The translations under genes were made by a program, and so were the position numbers. Of a DNA stretch of 64,000 nucleotides, positions 20,614 to 32,546 are shown one piece after another (positions within the stretch are counted from its first letter, which is position 1; each line of letters begins with the position of its first letter). The DNA lies in NCBI GenBank assembly GCA_015501605.1, contig JADNRZ010000008.1, positions 682,001-746,000 of the forward strand, written 5' to 3'. Below the pieces are notes generated by a model. It had not been told where the DNA came from. It did not search any database and saw only the letters and a program-made list of their open reading frames with translations. This stretch comes from Panaeolus papilionaceus (taxonomy: Eukaryota > Basidiomycota > Agaricomycetes > Agaricales).

Positions 20614-23037
20614 ATGCCCTTGACTCTGCTTTTCCTCATCGCGGTAGGCTTAGCCATCATACTGCGCCAGCTGCACAGGCGGCTTACAAGAATATCTATC
20701 TCTGACTTACCTGGTCCTGAGCCCGAGTCATTCCTTACCGGTATGTTTCTCTTTTTGTTAGCTTGAAAACTTGCTGATTATTGCAAATTTCAGGGAACCT
20801 ACGGCAATACTTACAGAGTCAAGCAGGAGACGTGCGCCCACTTAAGCCACCCTTTCCGACGTATCGTAACCTGCCTGTTCATTCTAGATCGATTTTCAAT
20901 GGCAAGATACTTATGGCGACATAATTCGATTTAAGGGTCCTCTCGGGGTTCGTTCATCTCTATTCGTTTTCACTCAACATCCACTCAAATGTCGATTGCA
21001 GGAAGACCGTATTTTGGTTATTGACCCCAAGGCTCTTCAATACATCTTTCGTACTGGCGGTTACAATTTCATCAAACCCAAAGAACGACGTGACCTATCT
21101 TTACTCATTTCTGGTCCAGGAATTGTCTGGGCAGATGGTGGGTATGCTAGCAAAACTTCGTTTTTCCCCTCTTACGCGCAACTTTTAGGTCAGGATCATC
21201 GCAGACACAGAAAGATCATGACACCAGCCTTCGGTACGAAGGAAGCCAAAGCCCACGTCCCATTGTTCTTCCATTTCTCATCGAAGGTCTGTTATCTTAG
21301 AGACGGCTATTTTTTTATATCCTTATAATTGCGCAGCTTTCTCACAAGTGGAAAGATATAATTTCGGCGTCCGATGAACAGGCCGTGGTTTTTGATACGA
21401 TGTCATGGCTTTCCCGTGCTACACTGGATGCAATAGGGGCAGGTGGGCCTGAAACCTCATTTTACTTCGCCGGCGGGACCTTATGTACTGACAGCTTCTT
21501 TTCACAGCCGCGTTTGACTATCAGTTCGAGAGATTGGACGGCAAAGCAACTGAACTTGGCGACGCTTATTCTAGTTTTTGGTGTGTGACCCACTTGTAAA
21601 CCCAAGGCACTGTCATTAAGCGAAATCCCCAATCTAGTCTTCACGCATTTGGGCGAATGTCAGAAAGTGACATCGTCAAACAGGCTTTAACTTCACTTAT
21701 TCCAAGACACATCCGCATGCTCATGAACAAATGCAAACCTAATCGCCGAATGGAAGTATTGCGCTCTGCGGCTGCTGTTGGGAAAAAGGTTGCAAAATTC
21801 TTGATCGAGGAAAAGTCTGAAGCCATCCTCGAAGGCAGGAAGAATCGAGACATCATGAGCCTGTTGAGTAAGTGAAAATTCCCCGCTTATCTGCTTCGAT
21901 GCTTCGAACATCACTTCACCGGATGTACTAACTAAATTCTACCTTTAGTTCGCGCCAATTACTCTGAAGACGACAGGACACGCATGTCAGAGGAGGAAAT
22001 GATCTCTCAGATGCGGTGGGTATTACAGCCCCTTTTTTCTCATCAACCAGACTCATGACGACTTTTCTTGGCGGTATGGACAGAACAATCTTGGTGGCAG
22101 GCGGAGAATCAACGGCGATGAGTTTGACATGGTTCCTTCTAGAGATGGCCAGACATCCGGAGATGCAAAGCAAACTACGCGCTGAAATTCGTCAAAAGAG
22201 GCATGAAATCGAGGCGCAAGGCGAATCGGAGCTTACTGCCAACGACATGGAGGCGATGCCCTACCTTATGGCTGTCACAAAGGTCAGTATCATCCAGGAA
22301 TAGATGGGAACCTTTACTCGATAGTGTCAACAGTGGTCTCACGTCGTTGCTCCTTTTCTCGTAGGAAACATTGCGATTCCACCCAGTTGCTTATACCACA
22401 GTTCGGGAGGCCGCTCGAGATGATGTTCTTCCTCTATCCAAACCCGTTATCACCGCTTCAGGCAAGGCAATCACCGAGGTTCCTATCCCAAAGGGTCTAA
22501 AGATCTTTACCTCAATAAATGGCTATAATCGGTGGGTCCATTTGGATGCGCACCTCACGACTTGCTCACATTATCTTTCCTCAGCCATAAGGACGTCTTT
22601 GGAGCTGACTCTCATGTCTACGACCCTGAGCGGTGGTTGACTCCTGGAAGAATCGAGAAATGTGCATCTGTGGGAGTTTTTGACGGCAATTTGTACGTCG
22701 TGTACTCTCTCTTCTCCATTTCCTCTCTTGCTAACATATATTCCGACATTTTAGACTCAGTTTCGCAGGAGGCGTTCGGTATGTCTACCTTCTTCGCACG
22801 AAGTGCCGAAGCACAACATACTGACAATGTCATATTCATAGCTCATGCATCGGCTGGAGGTTTGCCCTTTTGGAGCTTCAATCGTTCTTTGTCGAGCTCA
22901 TCGATAAGTTCGAGTTCTCCCCCACTCCCGAATCCCTGAGAGTCCGCCGTGAGGCATGTATGGTCATGTCCCCAACCATTGAAGGTCAGGTGGATAAGGG
23001 CAGCCAGTTGCCTTTGCTTGTAAAAATCGCCGCTTGA
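20614..23037 (+). CDS. Cytochrome P450 monooxygenase
   Basis: Haem monooxygenase anchored in the ER. The N-terminus MPLTLLFLIAVGLAIILRQL is a membrane anchor, followed by the Pro-rich hinge LPGPEPESFLTGN. Conserved marks in order: C-helix DHRRHRKIMTPAF, I-helix oxygen-binding AGGESTAMSLTWF, ExxR in ETLRFHP, PERF-type DPERWL, and the haem loop FAGGVRSCIG. The last needs three small exons joined across introns at about 22694-22753 and 22780-22840. The C-terminus ends LPLLVKIAA. The gene has about 12 introns and roughly 540 residues; every join I tested keeps frame, so it looks functional. The fungal CYP family cannot be fixed by eye, nor the substrate. No terpene synthase, PKS or transporter lies beside it, so there is no sign of a metabolite cluster. 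Confidence 0.92.
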
Positions 23038-23293
23038 AGCTAACTGTGACTAAATCCTGCTATGCTTCGTTTTTCTGCCCCGCGTTATCGTATTCTTTAA
23101 AGTTCAACACAGGTTTATATAATTCACAAACACAAAAACACTGGAATGTTTACTCATGTCGTCCCACCATAAGAATGGTAAATCCATGCCTGCGGTAACG
23201 TTCAAGTCGCACCTTTTAAGTATACAATATATGTAAATATTAAATATACCTATTATTATCACTAACTAAGTTCAATGAGATCAATCCCCGTGG

Positions 23294-25386
23294 TCAAAGT
23301 GCTTGACCGATCTGTCCTTCCCGGGACTCGGCCCACTGACTCCACATTCGCTGTCGCGGTTGCTCTTGACTGATAGAAGTTGCAAACTGGATAACTCTCC
23401 AGATATCATGGAAGTTTGTAGAAAGCCCTAGACTGATTCGAATGACACCTAGTTCATGACCCATCCTGGCTTCAAAGTCTGCCAAAGTAACTCCTGGGTA
23501 TAGCTGCTGCATCGCATCTACTATCCCTAGCATTGCCGCAGCTCCGCCAGGATTGCACATGCAACCAGTCCTAAGGGAGATGTTTTGAGTAGAGGCAGCG
23601 TATTCGATGAAGGAATTGGGTATCATTTGGCCTGACGGCTAAAGTGGCGTGAGTAAGTAAGGTAGGAAATCAAACGGTAGTTGAGCGTAACGTACGTCTA
23701 AGAATAGAAGAGCGAGTATAAACCCAGCATCTGACTGCTCTCCGATGTGCTGCAATTTCCGTGAAGGTAGTCTGGACAATATTTTGACGACAGGTCTCCT
23801 GGTTGTGTCATGACGAAGTTTTGACAGGGAAGAGGAGAGGTAAAGAAGGAGAGATGTCAGCCGTAGGGGCATGAACGGTAAATATGCAGAAAGAAATCGC
23901 AGTCCCTCTGTAATAGCGGGTAGAGATAGATAGTTGATTGTCCCGTCCTAAATTGGGTTGACGAAATCAAGATTAGTCATCACATCAATTTAAGCGCCTG
24001 ATGATGTCATACCTCGAATTGTTCGTGCAGCTGATGCGCGCGGGTCACTATATCACCCGGGACTTGTACAACATCAACCGTTCCACCAGCGAACCACGGT
24101 CGTCGAAGTTGTTCCAATAATTTCTTTTTGACGATCAACGCACCGACTCCGGTCGGGAAACCAAACATTTTGTAGAATGATATCGCCATTGCATCTACAG
24201 CGGAATCCGCTAACGAAATGACGGATGTCGGCGCCAGAGCGGCGGCATCCAGAAGGGTATGATATCCAATGGAAGAAGCGTAATGGATTAGTGATAGAGA
24301 GGTTTTGCTGTTCGAGATGTTTGATTGGCCTGTCATTGCATAGAGACATGGAGCCGATGTTCGAGGACGATGCCTGAGTAGCATATTCTGAGATCGGGTA
24401 TAAGGGTGACGTTGATAGATAAGCACTGAGTATAAAAATACCTTGGCCGTTGAATGGTCGACCCCCCCATGCGGGGTAGAAGGAATATACACTGTCTGAG
24501 CACTTTTTTGGGTGGCAAATTCTCGCATACCATGTATCTATAGCACATCAGCATTTCGACCAAGTCGGACGCAGATAAAAATGAAAACATACGCTGTTGT
24601 GTGAATCTGCCCCGATGACAAGCTTGCTACCTTCCCGGAACTGGTATGACTCAGCCACCAATTTCATAGCAGCACTAGCATTGGCGGTGAATATAACGGT
24701 ATACTCTGAGGCGGATGCTTTAAAGTGCGACAATACGGCTGATCTGGCTTCATCTGCACATCGAAAAGATAGCTTCGAACTATATGCACGCATCAGCCAT
24801 GTATTATATCGCAGACTGTAGCGCATATACTCACCTATTACTAACGGAATGGGTATTGCCGAGGATGTTGTTAGTGAGGAATTGGGTATGGACTCGGATA
24901 AGGCTTTCCGGATACAGAGCACCGCCCATGTAATCCACGTATACTTCCCCACCCTGATCAAGCCTGGTGTAATCAGTTCGTCGGAGGGCATCCAGTATCC
25001 ATGTGAGCTGATAGTCTACGAACTTCGATTAGCAACTGTGACGCATCGCCCGCAGCAGCCTACCGGGACTTACTCGGATATTCCTTCAAGAAATCCTGGA
25101 ACATGCGTGTCTCTTGATCGTTGTGGTGAATGCGAATCGAGGAGTAAATAGGTAACGTTTCAGGTTTGAATTCGTAGCTTGGCTTGGGGGATACTGCCTT
25201 CTCGTTTGTAGTACTTGCGTAGAGTGTCGTTTGGGATGGGCCATAGTTATCGAGATACGAGTCGATGGAGGTGCAAGAGAAGTTGATTCGAGAGAATAGG
25301 TAAGAGCGTTTTCTCTTGACTGGAGGGATCTTGTTTTCAGGCAAGTGGATGGGCGGGGGGATACGATTTGAGTGACTGTTGCCCAT
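23294..25386 (-). CDS. Molybdenum-cofactor-sulfurase-like PLP enzyme (class V aminotransferase fold)
   Basis: Resembles the NifS-like N-terminal domain of Moco sulfurase (MOCOS/HxB), a PLP enzyme that takes sulfur from L-cysteine. Evidence: VYVDYMGGALYPESLI (MOCOS-type YxDxxGxxLY start), FTANASAAMKLVAESYQF, GADSHNSV, and the PLP-lysine region AISFYKMFGFPTGVGALIVKK. The active-site loop reads ISLRTGCMCNPGGAA, the TGCxCNPG signature of the family. An N-terminal extension of about 100 residues begins MGNSHSNRIPPP and may carry an N-terminal glycine modification site. The protein ends at about 600 residues after an aminotransferase C-terminal part. I see no MOSC domain, so it is not a full-length MOCOS. 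About seven exons. It is divergent from the pseudouridine synthase gene. Confidence 0.85.
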
Positions 25387-27187
25387 GGGTGTAGAATCGG
25401 ATGGGATGGTGTATTCTCCGGTCCCGCTATAGTTTATATACGCTCAGTAGACTTGCCCTAGTTGCCCTATATTTATTACGGGGGACACATGTTATCCGAT
25501 TGACGGGGTTGGCAATACCCCTCATTGATCATGACAGGTGGATCTAGGCATTCAAAACAAGCAGCAACATTATGATGCCTTGTGTCACGATCTGGCACTC
25601 TGATCATTCGTGATTCATTCTTAGTCCGTGTATTACTCCTCCCAGAATTTTTATTTTTGTTCTAATTTTTGTATTGGGAGACTGGGACGTGCATGCATTA
25701 AGATAAAACAATCTAACCACAGAAAATCAATCCATATAGAACTCGCCGTATGCTCAATGGGGCTCTCCAAAATGCCATACTGTTTCTAGGACAAAACCTC
25801 GGATACGTCCTACCGAAACGACACATATGCCCCATGAGCCGATATCTCGAGATACCAGCAGGGGTTTTAATCCAGCACGGCTTTCAAATAACGTCAAGGG
25901 GGGTTTTGGGAGCTTGCAGTTTCCCCATATCGCAAATTTGAATGTAAAAGGTGGAGAGGTAGATCTATTCGCCAGCAGAATAAGTATCAAAGCAACAGTA
26001 GTTCGCATCATTGTTCTTCGTCGTGTAGACACACACAAATAAAAAGGTACCGATGAACGACGGCTTGAACAATGGTCAGAACGTGTCCGAGCGAAGAAGA
26101 GCCCAAGGGAACGCCAAAGCTTGTAGGGTTCGGGATATCCGTTTTCGATTCAAATTGCCTCTGCGATCGCACGGTGCAGCTGTACCTCTCGAGATACCGA
26201 GTAGCGACAAAGGGCTGTACATGCTCATGGAGAAAGTCAATATCGTTGGCATAGCCAAATGCCTTTAATTTGCACTCGAGCTAACGTCGGTTGTGGAACG
26301 TGTGTCCATCGGCATCATCCGGCGGCGCTAAAGTATGCCTCCGGGTCGAGGATGAACAGATAGGGTCATCATGAAATTGATTTTGGATATTGGGCCTTGG
26401 ATAACCGGGACTTGTGCTCCACAAGATAACGGACTATGATTTGAAAAACCCTAGATTACGATACTCTGAATGCACGATGCAAGTGATAAAGATAAACTGT
26501 GAGTGAAGACCCCGACGCTCAGAACGACACTCCGCTGGCCCAAGAAGCCTGATATCGGAAGTGGTGCCTCCACGTTATCACGGCTCGGAGTCTGCACCAA
26601 GACAAAATGCTTTGTATTACCAGTCCGTGAGAATGGCTCCTCTTCATCCACATTTTCCGTTCATTTCCGCTGTCATCCTGGACGGATATAGCACTGGTCT
26701 GCCATTCGAATAAGTTCGGGGCCGCCCCTATTTTGAGGGAGCCAGAGCACGTGAGATTTTGATAACTTAGCACAATTTTGGACAAGTAGCTTGAGTTTTG
26801 ACGATCAATTAGTTCAACACGACATTGGAAGCTTGAGCTCTTGTTCTACTATCTGCATAACTTCTATACCAAAGGTTAGGCTAGTAAGAAGCTTTATTCT
26901 AGGCGTCGTGAGTAATCATATTTAGTGGCTTTTTAGCATAAAAGACCCGTTCATGAACACGTTAGAGCTAACAATATGGCTTTTCAAATTCTAGTGTATA
27001 CCAGCCGTCATCGTGACTGTTCTTGCTCCATTATACCCGCGAAGGTTGTGTCTGCATGAACGTGTCGCCTGTCACGGCACCCTTTATCGTTTTGACAAGA
27101 AGAACAAGAAAACATATATCTGTTATCCCGCTGTCGCCTCGCGAGCAGTTCCAACACAATTTATTTAACTTGATTCGATCTACCATC
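25387..27187. other. Intergenic, 1.8 kb
   Basis: Between two divergent genes, wider than most gaps here. Several overlapping 60-95-codon frames occur at 25740-26270 on both strands. The best (25754-26038 minus) has a hydrophobic N-terminal stretch VALILILLANRS but no recognisable continuation. I cannot support a gene. Confidence 0.4.
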
Positions 27188-29364
27188 ATGGCAGAACAAA
27201 ACAAGCAAAATGAACTCACAAAAACGGTGGCAGGGCTTAAGAAAATACCGCCCTATTGGTACCCATACACCACTATGACCAAAATGCGTTGGATTGGTCG
27301 TGAACTATTGGAAGTGGTCTCCACAGAGTTTCGTGATAGATCGATGGAGTATTATGTGCGCCCTCAGTCCCTTTAGCCTGAAAAAATTCCCTAACATTTA
27401 CTGCAGAGATACGCTCTAGAGTCAGGTGTCACTACTGTTAATGGTAAAGTTGCAACGCCGGATACTATCTTGCAAAATGGCGATAGGGTCGAGTGAGCAA
27501 AACCCACCAATAAGATGTCTCCTGATCTCTATTACTGATGACATCCCACTTAGAAATGTCGTTCACAGACATGAACCCCCCGTCACCTCAAAGCCGGTCC
27601 AGATCCTGCTGCACGATAAAGAACGCGAATTCATCGTAGTTGACAAGCCAGGCAGCATCGTTCGTTCGTTTGTCTGAACCAACCATTTAGCGAAAGTATT
27701 TCTCATCTCCTCTGGTTTATTTGCAGCCCGTGCATGCTTCTGGCCGCTATTATCGCAACTCCCTGATCGAAATTCTGGTCGATGATTATGGATTCGAAAA
27801 ATGTTACCGTATGCACCATCATCCCACAATCCATTTCCATCCCCACTGATGCCACCATCATTACCAGCTGTCAATAGACTGGACCGGCTGACATCAGGCT
27901 TGATGATTATCCCTCTATCCACCGAACGAGCGAGGATGCTCACGGCAGAGTTTATGGCGGGCACTGTTCGCAAAGAATACATTGCACGTGTCAAGGGGCA
28001 CTTCCCAGAGTAAGCTCAAGCATTTTACAGAGCATTAAACCGAAATAAAACTATTGTCGCATCTCGTTTAGGGATGAAATCCTTTGTGAACAGCCATTGC
28101 TAACTGTCGACCGTCAAATGGGCCTAAACATTGTTCACCCGGAAGGCAAGGTGAGAACCCACCTGTTCAGGACGCGAGCAAACAATAAATTCCCCTTTTA
28201 CAACTAATTTAACCCAATAATAGCCCGCTCAAACCATTTTCAATCTCATCCACTATGATGAAAACACGAATAGCAGTGTGGTGCGGTGTGAGTTTCGATG
28301 CTTGTATTCGTTTCTCTCCGATACTGATAAGAATTGAAATTCAAAGGCCGCCCATTGACTGGCAGATGTAAGTGCAGATACCCGAGACTCTGAAACCCAC
28401 TGAACAACTTCATCAGCGCATCAACTCCGAGTGCACCTCCAATATCTTGGCTACCCAATCGCAAATGACCCAGTATATTCAGAGGAACGTATTTGGGTGC
28501 GTTTTGTTATCTCTTCAGCCCTGCAAAGGCCCCCTAAACGCCTTCCTCTTTGACTAGGGATCTAATGTTGGTAAAGGTGGACTCGATTGCACGCCTAGTG
28601 ACGAACGCCAAGCTCCTGCACCTCCTACGCATCTGGAGGACTTGACAGCAGCTCATGGGAGTCCAGAGTCTTTGGATAAAGGAGACGAACAGCAAGCTGG
28701 TCCGAAAGAAAAGAAAAAACTTCCGCGAGAGACAGGGGAAGATATTGGGATGGGGTCACCAGTGCCCTTGTCCAGTGAGGCTGTGGGCGTTATAACACGG
28801 CTGAGGAACATGAAGGTATGTAATTCGGATTGAATCATGCACCGGACAAGCGATGTCGCTTACCCTGCATTTCAGGATGAAGACGAAGACTGGAGCCGGT
28901 GGAGGGACGTTGTGTTCAGAGCTAAGGGTCTCCTACGGCCCAAAGACATGATCATAAAGCCACCACCACCTCAAAACCGACGGAAACGTGGAGGAAAAGC
29001 TGAACTCGTCGAACAACCAGCGCTCAATCCGCAAGAAGACTCTGTTTCTCCAGTTATAACCCCTTCCTCTTCTTTAGAGCCCAGCACCCCTGCAACGCCT
29101 ACCGAACCTCCCCCGCAGCCACAATTGAGTGATGATGAGGCAATTCAAAAGATTGCCGAGATGCAGCCAGCAGACGACACAGGTGGGGTTATTGCATCAG
29201 AAAATCTCTACTGCCCCGAATGCTACCTCCCCCTTCACCCGGACCCTAATCCTGAGAAACTCTACATCTTCCTCCATGCTCTCAAATACACCACGAGCCT
29301 CGGTTCCTTTTCGACAGAAATGCCAAATTGGGCAGCTGAAGGGTTCACCTGGGATCAATCATAA
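27188..29364 (+). CDS. RluA-type pseudouridine synthase, Pus9/Rib2/RPUSD2 type
   Basis: Converts uridine to pseudouridine in RNA. Yeast Pus9 and Pus8/Rib2 modify U32 of tRNAs. An S4-like N-terminal part ([22 protein letters not shown]) leads into the catalytic domain: [17 protein letters not shown], and [12 protein letters not shown] with the catalytic Asp. After an intron comes [19 protein letters not shown], using Ser where GRTHQ is commonest. About nine exons. A linker of about 150 residues rich in Pro, Glu and Lys follows. The last segment, [20 protein letters not shown] then FLHALKY, matches the C-terminal Cys motif of RPUSD2-type enzymes. No deaminase domain as in Rib2 is present. An upstream ATG at 27023 is less likely because the leader there is poor in coding signal. 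Confidence 0.9.
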
Positions 29365-29472
29365 CCACCGACTGCATTCCAGCTGATGTATACATGGGAT
29401 ATGTAGGGGTATATAGTACAAAGATTACTACAGAGAAACTGGTCAGCGGGACAATCAGATAATTTTGGATGC
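29365..29472. terminator. Shared 3' end of convergent genes
   Basis: Only 108 bp separate the stop codons of the pseudouridine synthase (plus) and CWC15 (minus). The two mRNAs are therefore expected to overlap at their 3' ends or terminate within a very short AT-rich stretch. Confidence 0.4.
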
Positions 29473-30523
29473 TCATGCTCTCACCTTGATAAACTTGCTC
29501 ATAAATTTCCTATAAAAATGGAAAGTAAAATCAGCACTTTGAGTATTACTCGGGAGAAGGTATCTGATACAGACCTATGGAATTCTGTTCTTAGCAGATC
29601 ATTAACAAAGCCATTCTGGTTCGTCTTTTGATCCATGGCTTGGTTTTTGAAGATAAGGTCTATAAATGATATGCGGCATAAACAAACAACACCAATAAAC
29701 GAATTGAAAACGACGAACCGTCATCCCAGCGTTTCTTGACTTGGAAAGTGCCAGGTGCTGTTGTGCTTAAACCAGGGGTTTGTGCACCAAGTGCAGCAGC
29801 GAGATTGAGAAGGGGGTTTGCAGTTGCAATTTCAGCCTCTCTATCCGCTGCTGCAGAAGCGTTTTGTTCAGCGTCTTGTCGTGCTTTCTCTGCTGCCCGC
29901 TCTCGCTTGATTTTCTCCAGTTCGCGCATAAGCTCAGCTTCGTCGTCCTCTTCATCCGAATCCTCTTCTTCACTGATGACCAACAAACAATTCTCAGTAC
30001 CTTACTATGACCAGAACACACAAGTGATGACAAACCTGTCTTCCTCCTCATCCTTATCCTTCTGACTCCCTTCCTTGTCTTCCTCTTCGTCGGAATCATC
30101 ATCCTTGTCCATCTCCAAAGCCTCTTGCAGCAACTTCCTTCGTTTATTCGATTCCTCATCCTGAGCAGGCGCGTCTTCCACTAGCGGCGGAAGACCCTGT
30201 GCTTTACGCTTCTTGTTCCGTGCCTCTGCTTCAGCGGCTAATAGCTCTGCCCTTAAATCCCGCTTCTTTACCTCCACTGATGAGGTTTGGCCAACTTGAC
30301 TATAATCAAAAGTGTTGCATTAATATCATGACTCAATGATAACAAAACTGAAACGAAAAAAGCGCTATGTTCTTCGTACTGTTGACATAATAGGATACCA
30401 TGGAACTTACCGAAATTTGAGTTTCGTATGAGCTGCCATGTCTCGCACTGAAAACTGGCGAGATCCTCCTTTGACATCCTTGGCCTGTGCGGGGTCCCAT
30501 GTCGGTCTGTGTGCTGTGGACAT
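29473..30523 (-). CDS. CWC15: Spliceosome component Cwc15/Cwf15
   Basis: Subunit of the Prp19-associated part of the spliceosome. The first exon (MSTAHRPTWDPAQAKDVKGG, then SRQFSVRDMAAHTKLKFR) is the highly conserved N-terminus of the family. The middle is charged and disordered: AEAEARNKKRKAQGLPPL, long Asp/Glu runs, then MRELEKIKRERAAEKARQ. The conserved C-terminus KKRWDDD, FVNDLLRTEFHRKFMSKFI is assembled from three small exons at about 29473-29730. The stop could be the TGA at 29473-29475 (ending KVRA) or lie immediately after the final Lys if a further intron is used. Roughly 250 residues, the normal family length. Confidence 0.95.
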
Positions 30524-31020
30524 TATATGTAGATAAAGAGGGTGATGTACAAAATTAGTTCAAGCACTGAGGACGGGGTTGATGATGGTCTACAACTGAA
30601 AGCAGCAGCGCCATCGAAGTTCATTGACTCCTGACCAAAATGGGATTTTATTCTCATCACGTGTCAAATTAAATCCCGACGCGATGCGCGTTTTGAAATT
30701 GTTGACGCGCCTCTTACAGATGAGTGGGAAAAAGCCAATTCAAACGATAGTTAATTAAATAAATGCTTGTTCAGTGTACATAATGTATAAGTACAGAGTG
30801 TCCATTAGATATTATAGCAGTGTGCAACGAAGGTCTATACCATGGGTATATGAATTGGAGCGTCAACGTAGCAAAAACTGTGAGGAGAAAACAACGATAA
30901 CATGAAGGAAAGTATGCGGTCAACAAAAAAGCGATCATCACAGTCATAAATATCGTTATCACCATCAAACCAAGAAATGAGCGGGCAAAGGCAGGGAGGT
31001 CAAAAGAGTGGGGGGACGAG
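30524..31020. other. Intergenic, about 500 nt
   Basis: Lies between the CWC15 start and the stop of the next minus-strand gene. A 65-codon frame at 30771-30968 is hydrophobic by composition but has no support as a gene. Nothing else is visible. Confidence 0.45.
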
Positions 31021-32546
31021 TTATGGACCGTTAGTCGAGCGTCGAGATTGTTGGCTATTGTTGTACAGTTGAGGATGGATATCCTGGAACGCTTCTCGCA
31101 GTGAAGCGCGAAACTGCTTCCCTTGAACCCACTTCCTTTCGAAAGAAGCTTTCGAAGACAGATTCCGCGAACGTAGTTCTAGGAGTTCTTGAGCCTCTTT
31201 ATGAGACTTGTTGAGGAGATAGTGAAGATGGCATAGTGTAAGCCGCTTGAATCCCATCTGCGTGGAGCACGGCGACCGCGTGTCAGATAATCAGGCGACT
31301 TGAACACTCCGGAAAAAAGACATGAGGACGCACAGTGAATTTTGATGTCAGATCTGCCAGCTTTGCCTCGTGTTGTTCCAATTTAGAAAGAACGACGTTT
31401 TGTTGGCTAGGGCGAAAGGTATGGCTCTCAACGAGTTGCCTCAATCTTATTAGTCGTTGAAGTGTTCTGGAGACTCATTAGGACGTTGAGATTGATAACG
31501 AGAAAGAAATATCTCACATTCGTAATGAGAAAAGTCTCTTGCAGTACTTCTGGTACCACGCTTCGGAGTGCACGTTCCACTCTTCTGAGCTGATTTCTAG
31601 GCGCTTTCTCAGAATTTGTAGTAAACTTTTCAAAGATTTCTCTATTTCCGTGCAGCAATCGATATGCTGGGAAACATCGTATTCATTTGGTCTTGAGAGA
31701 AAGAACTGCATGGATCGAGGATGGATGTTGGCTAAACGAGTGGCACACACACGCACACTAAGAAAACGACGTACAGTGTTCATAAATTTCATGTCCTCCA
31801 ACGCTGAATCCAGCAATATGTTGTTCTCTCTAACAAGCTCAACCTCGGTGAATTCGTCTAGAATAGGTGTGCGAGATCTGGAGTCGTACATCGCTGCCAG
31901 GGCAGCGGTTGGTTTAGAGCTTGAAGCGGTGTGGGTTGCTCTGGAACTGGAGAAGTGCCATCGACTATGAGTTTGGGGGCTGAGAGACGAAGCTGAGGGG
32001 GTGATCGACGTACACGGTTTCATAATCCTGACGAAGATGCCTCCCGCCATTTAACGCTCTTCCGGCGGCGTTTCTTGGTCTCGGGGTCGTAAACTCTACC
32101 CCCTCGTCTTCAATTTCTTCATCCACCTCCTCAATTCTGGTACCCCTTAATCCCTGACTTAACTCATCGACAGTTACACTCCATCCCTGGTCAACAATAA
32201 AGTCTTGGGGTACGAAAGTGGGATTTGAGCGATCATAAAAACGACTAGGACCAGGTTCGGAGGAGTCGAAGGCGTACGTCCGATAAGCGTCCGTTGCGGC
32301 GTTCGAGGAACGAGGCAAACGTGCCCCGCTGAAGGCAGGCTGATCAATTGCTAAATTCCCGAGGAATTGAGAGAAAGTAAAAACAGCTGGTAGCGCAAGA
32401 TTCTGTGTGGTTTGTGTTGGAGTTGTAGATGTGGTTGTAGGTTGGATGGGCGGTTGTTGTCGTGCGGGTCGTCGCCGGGTTGTGCTTTTTGGTTTGGTAT
32501 CCTGTCCGGTGGATGTCGAGACGCGTTCAGTTCTTGTTCTAGACAT
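31021..32546 (-). CDS. Uncharacterised multi-exon protein
   Basis: I do not recognise a family. The first exon encodes about 180 residues starting MSRTRTERVSTSTGQD. It is basic and Thr/Pro/Gln-rich at first and acidic later (EEVDEEIEDEGVEF). Following exons are helical: LDEFTEVELVRENNILLDSA, GNREIFEKFTTNSEKAPRNQ, RRVERALRSVVPEVLQETF, and QNVVLSKLEQHEAKLADLTS. The final exon begins MGFKRLTLCHLHYLLNKSHK and ends RRSTNGP. The 5' part and last exon are clear. Joins near 31500-31800 and 31965-32030 are uncertain, and one proposed intron there is only about 40 nt. Helical content and charged heads suggest a scaffold protein, but this is a guess. Estimated length is about 400 residues. Confidence 0.5.

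Noticed and set aside
20614..25386. Secondary-metabolite cluster around the P450
   Set aside because: Neighbours are USO1 and a Moco-sulfurase-like enzyme; no synthase, transporter or regulator is nearby.
25754..26038. 94-codon minus-strand frame with hydrophobic N-terminus
   Set aside because: Overlaps an equally long frame on the other strand, has no clear continuation and no recognised motif.
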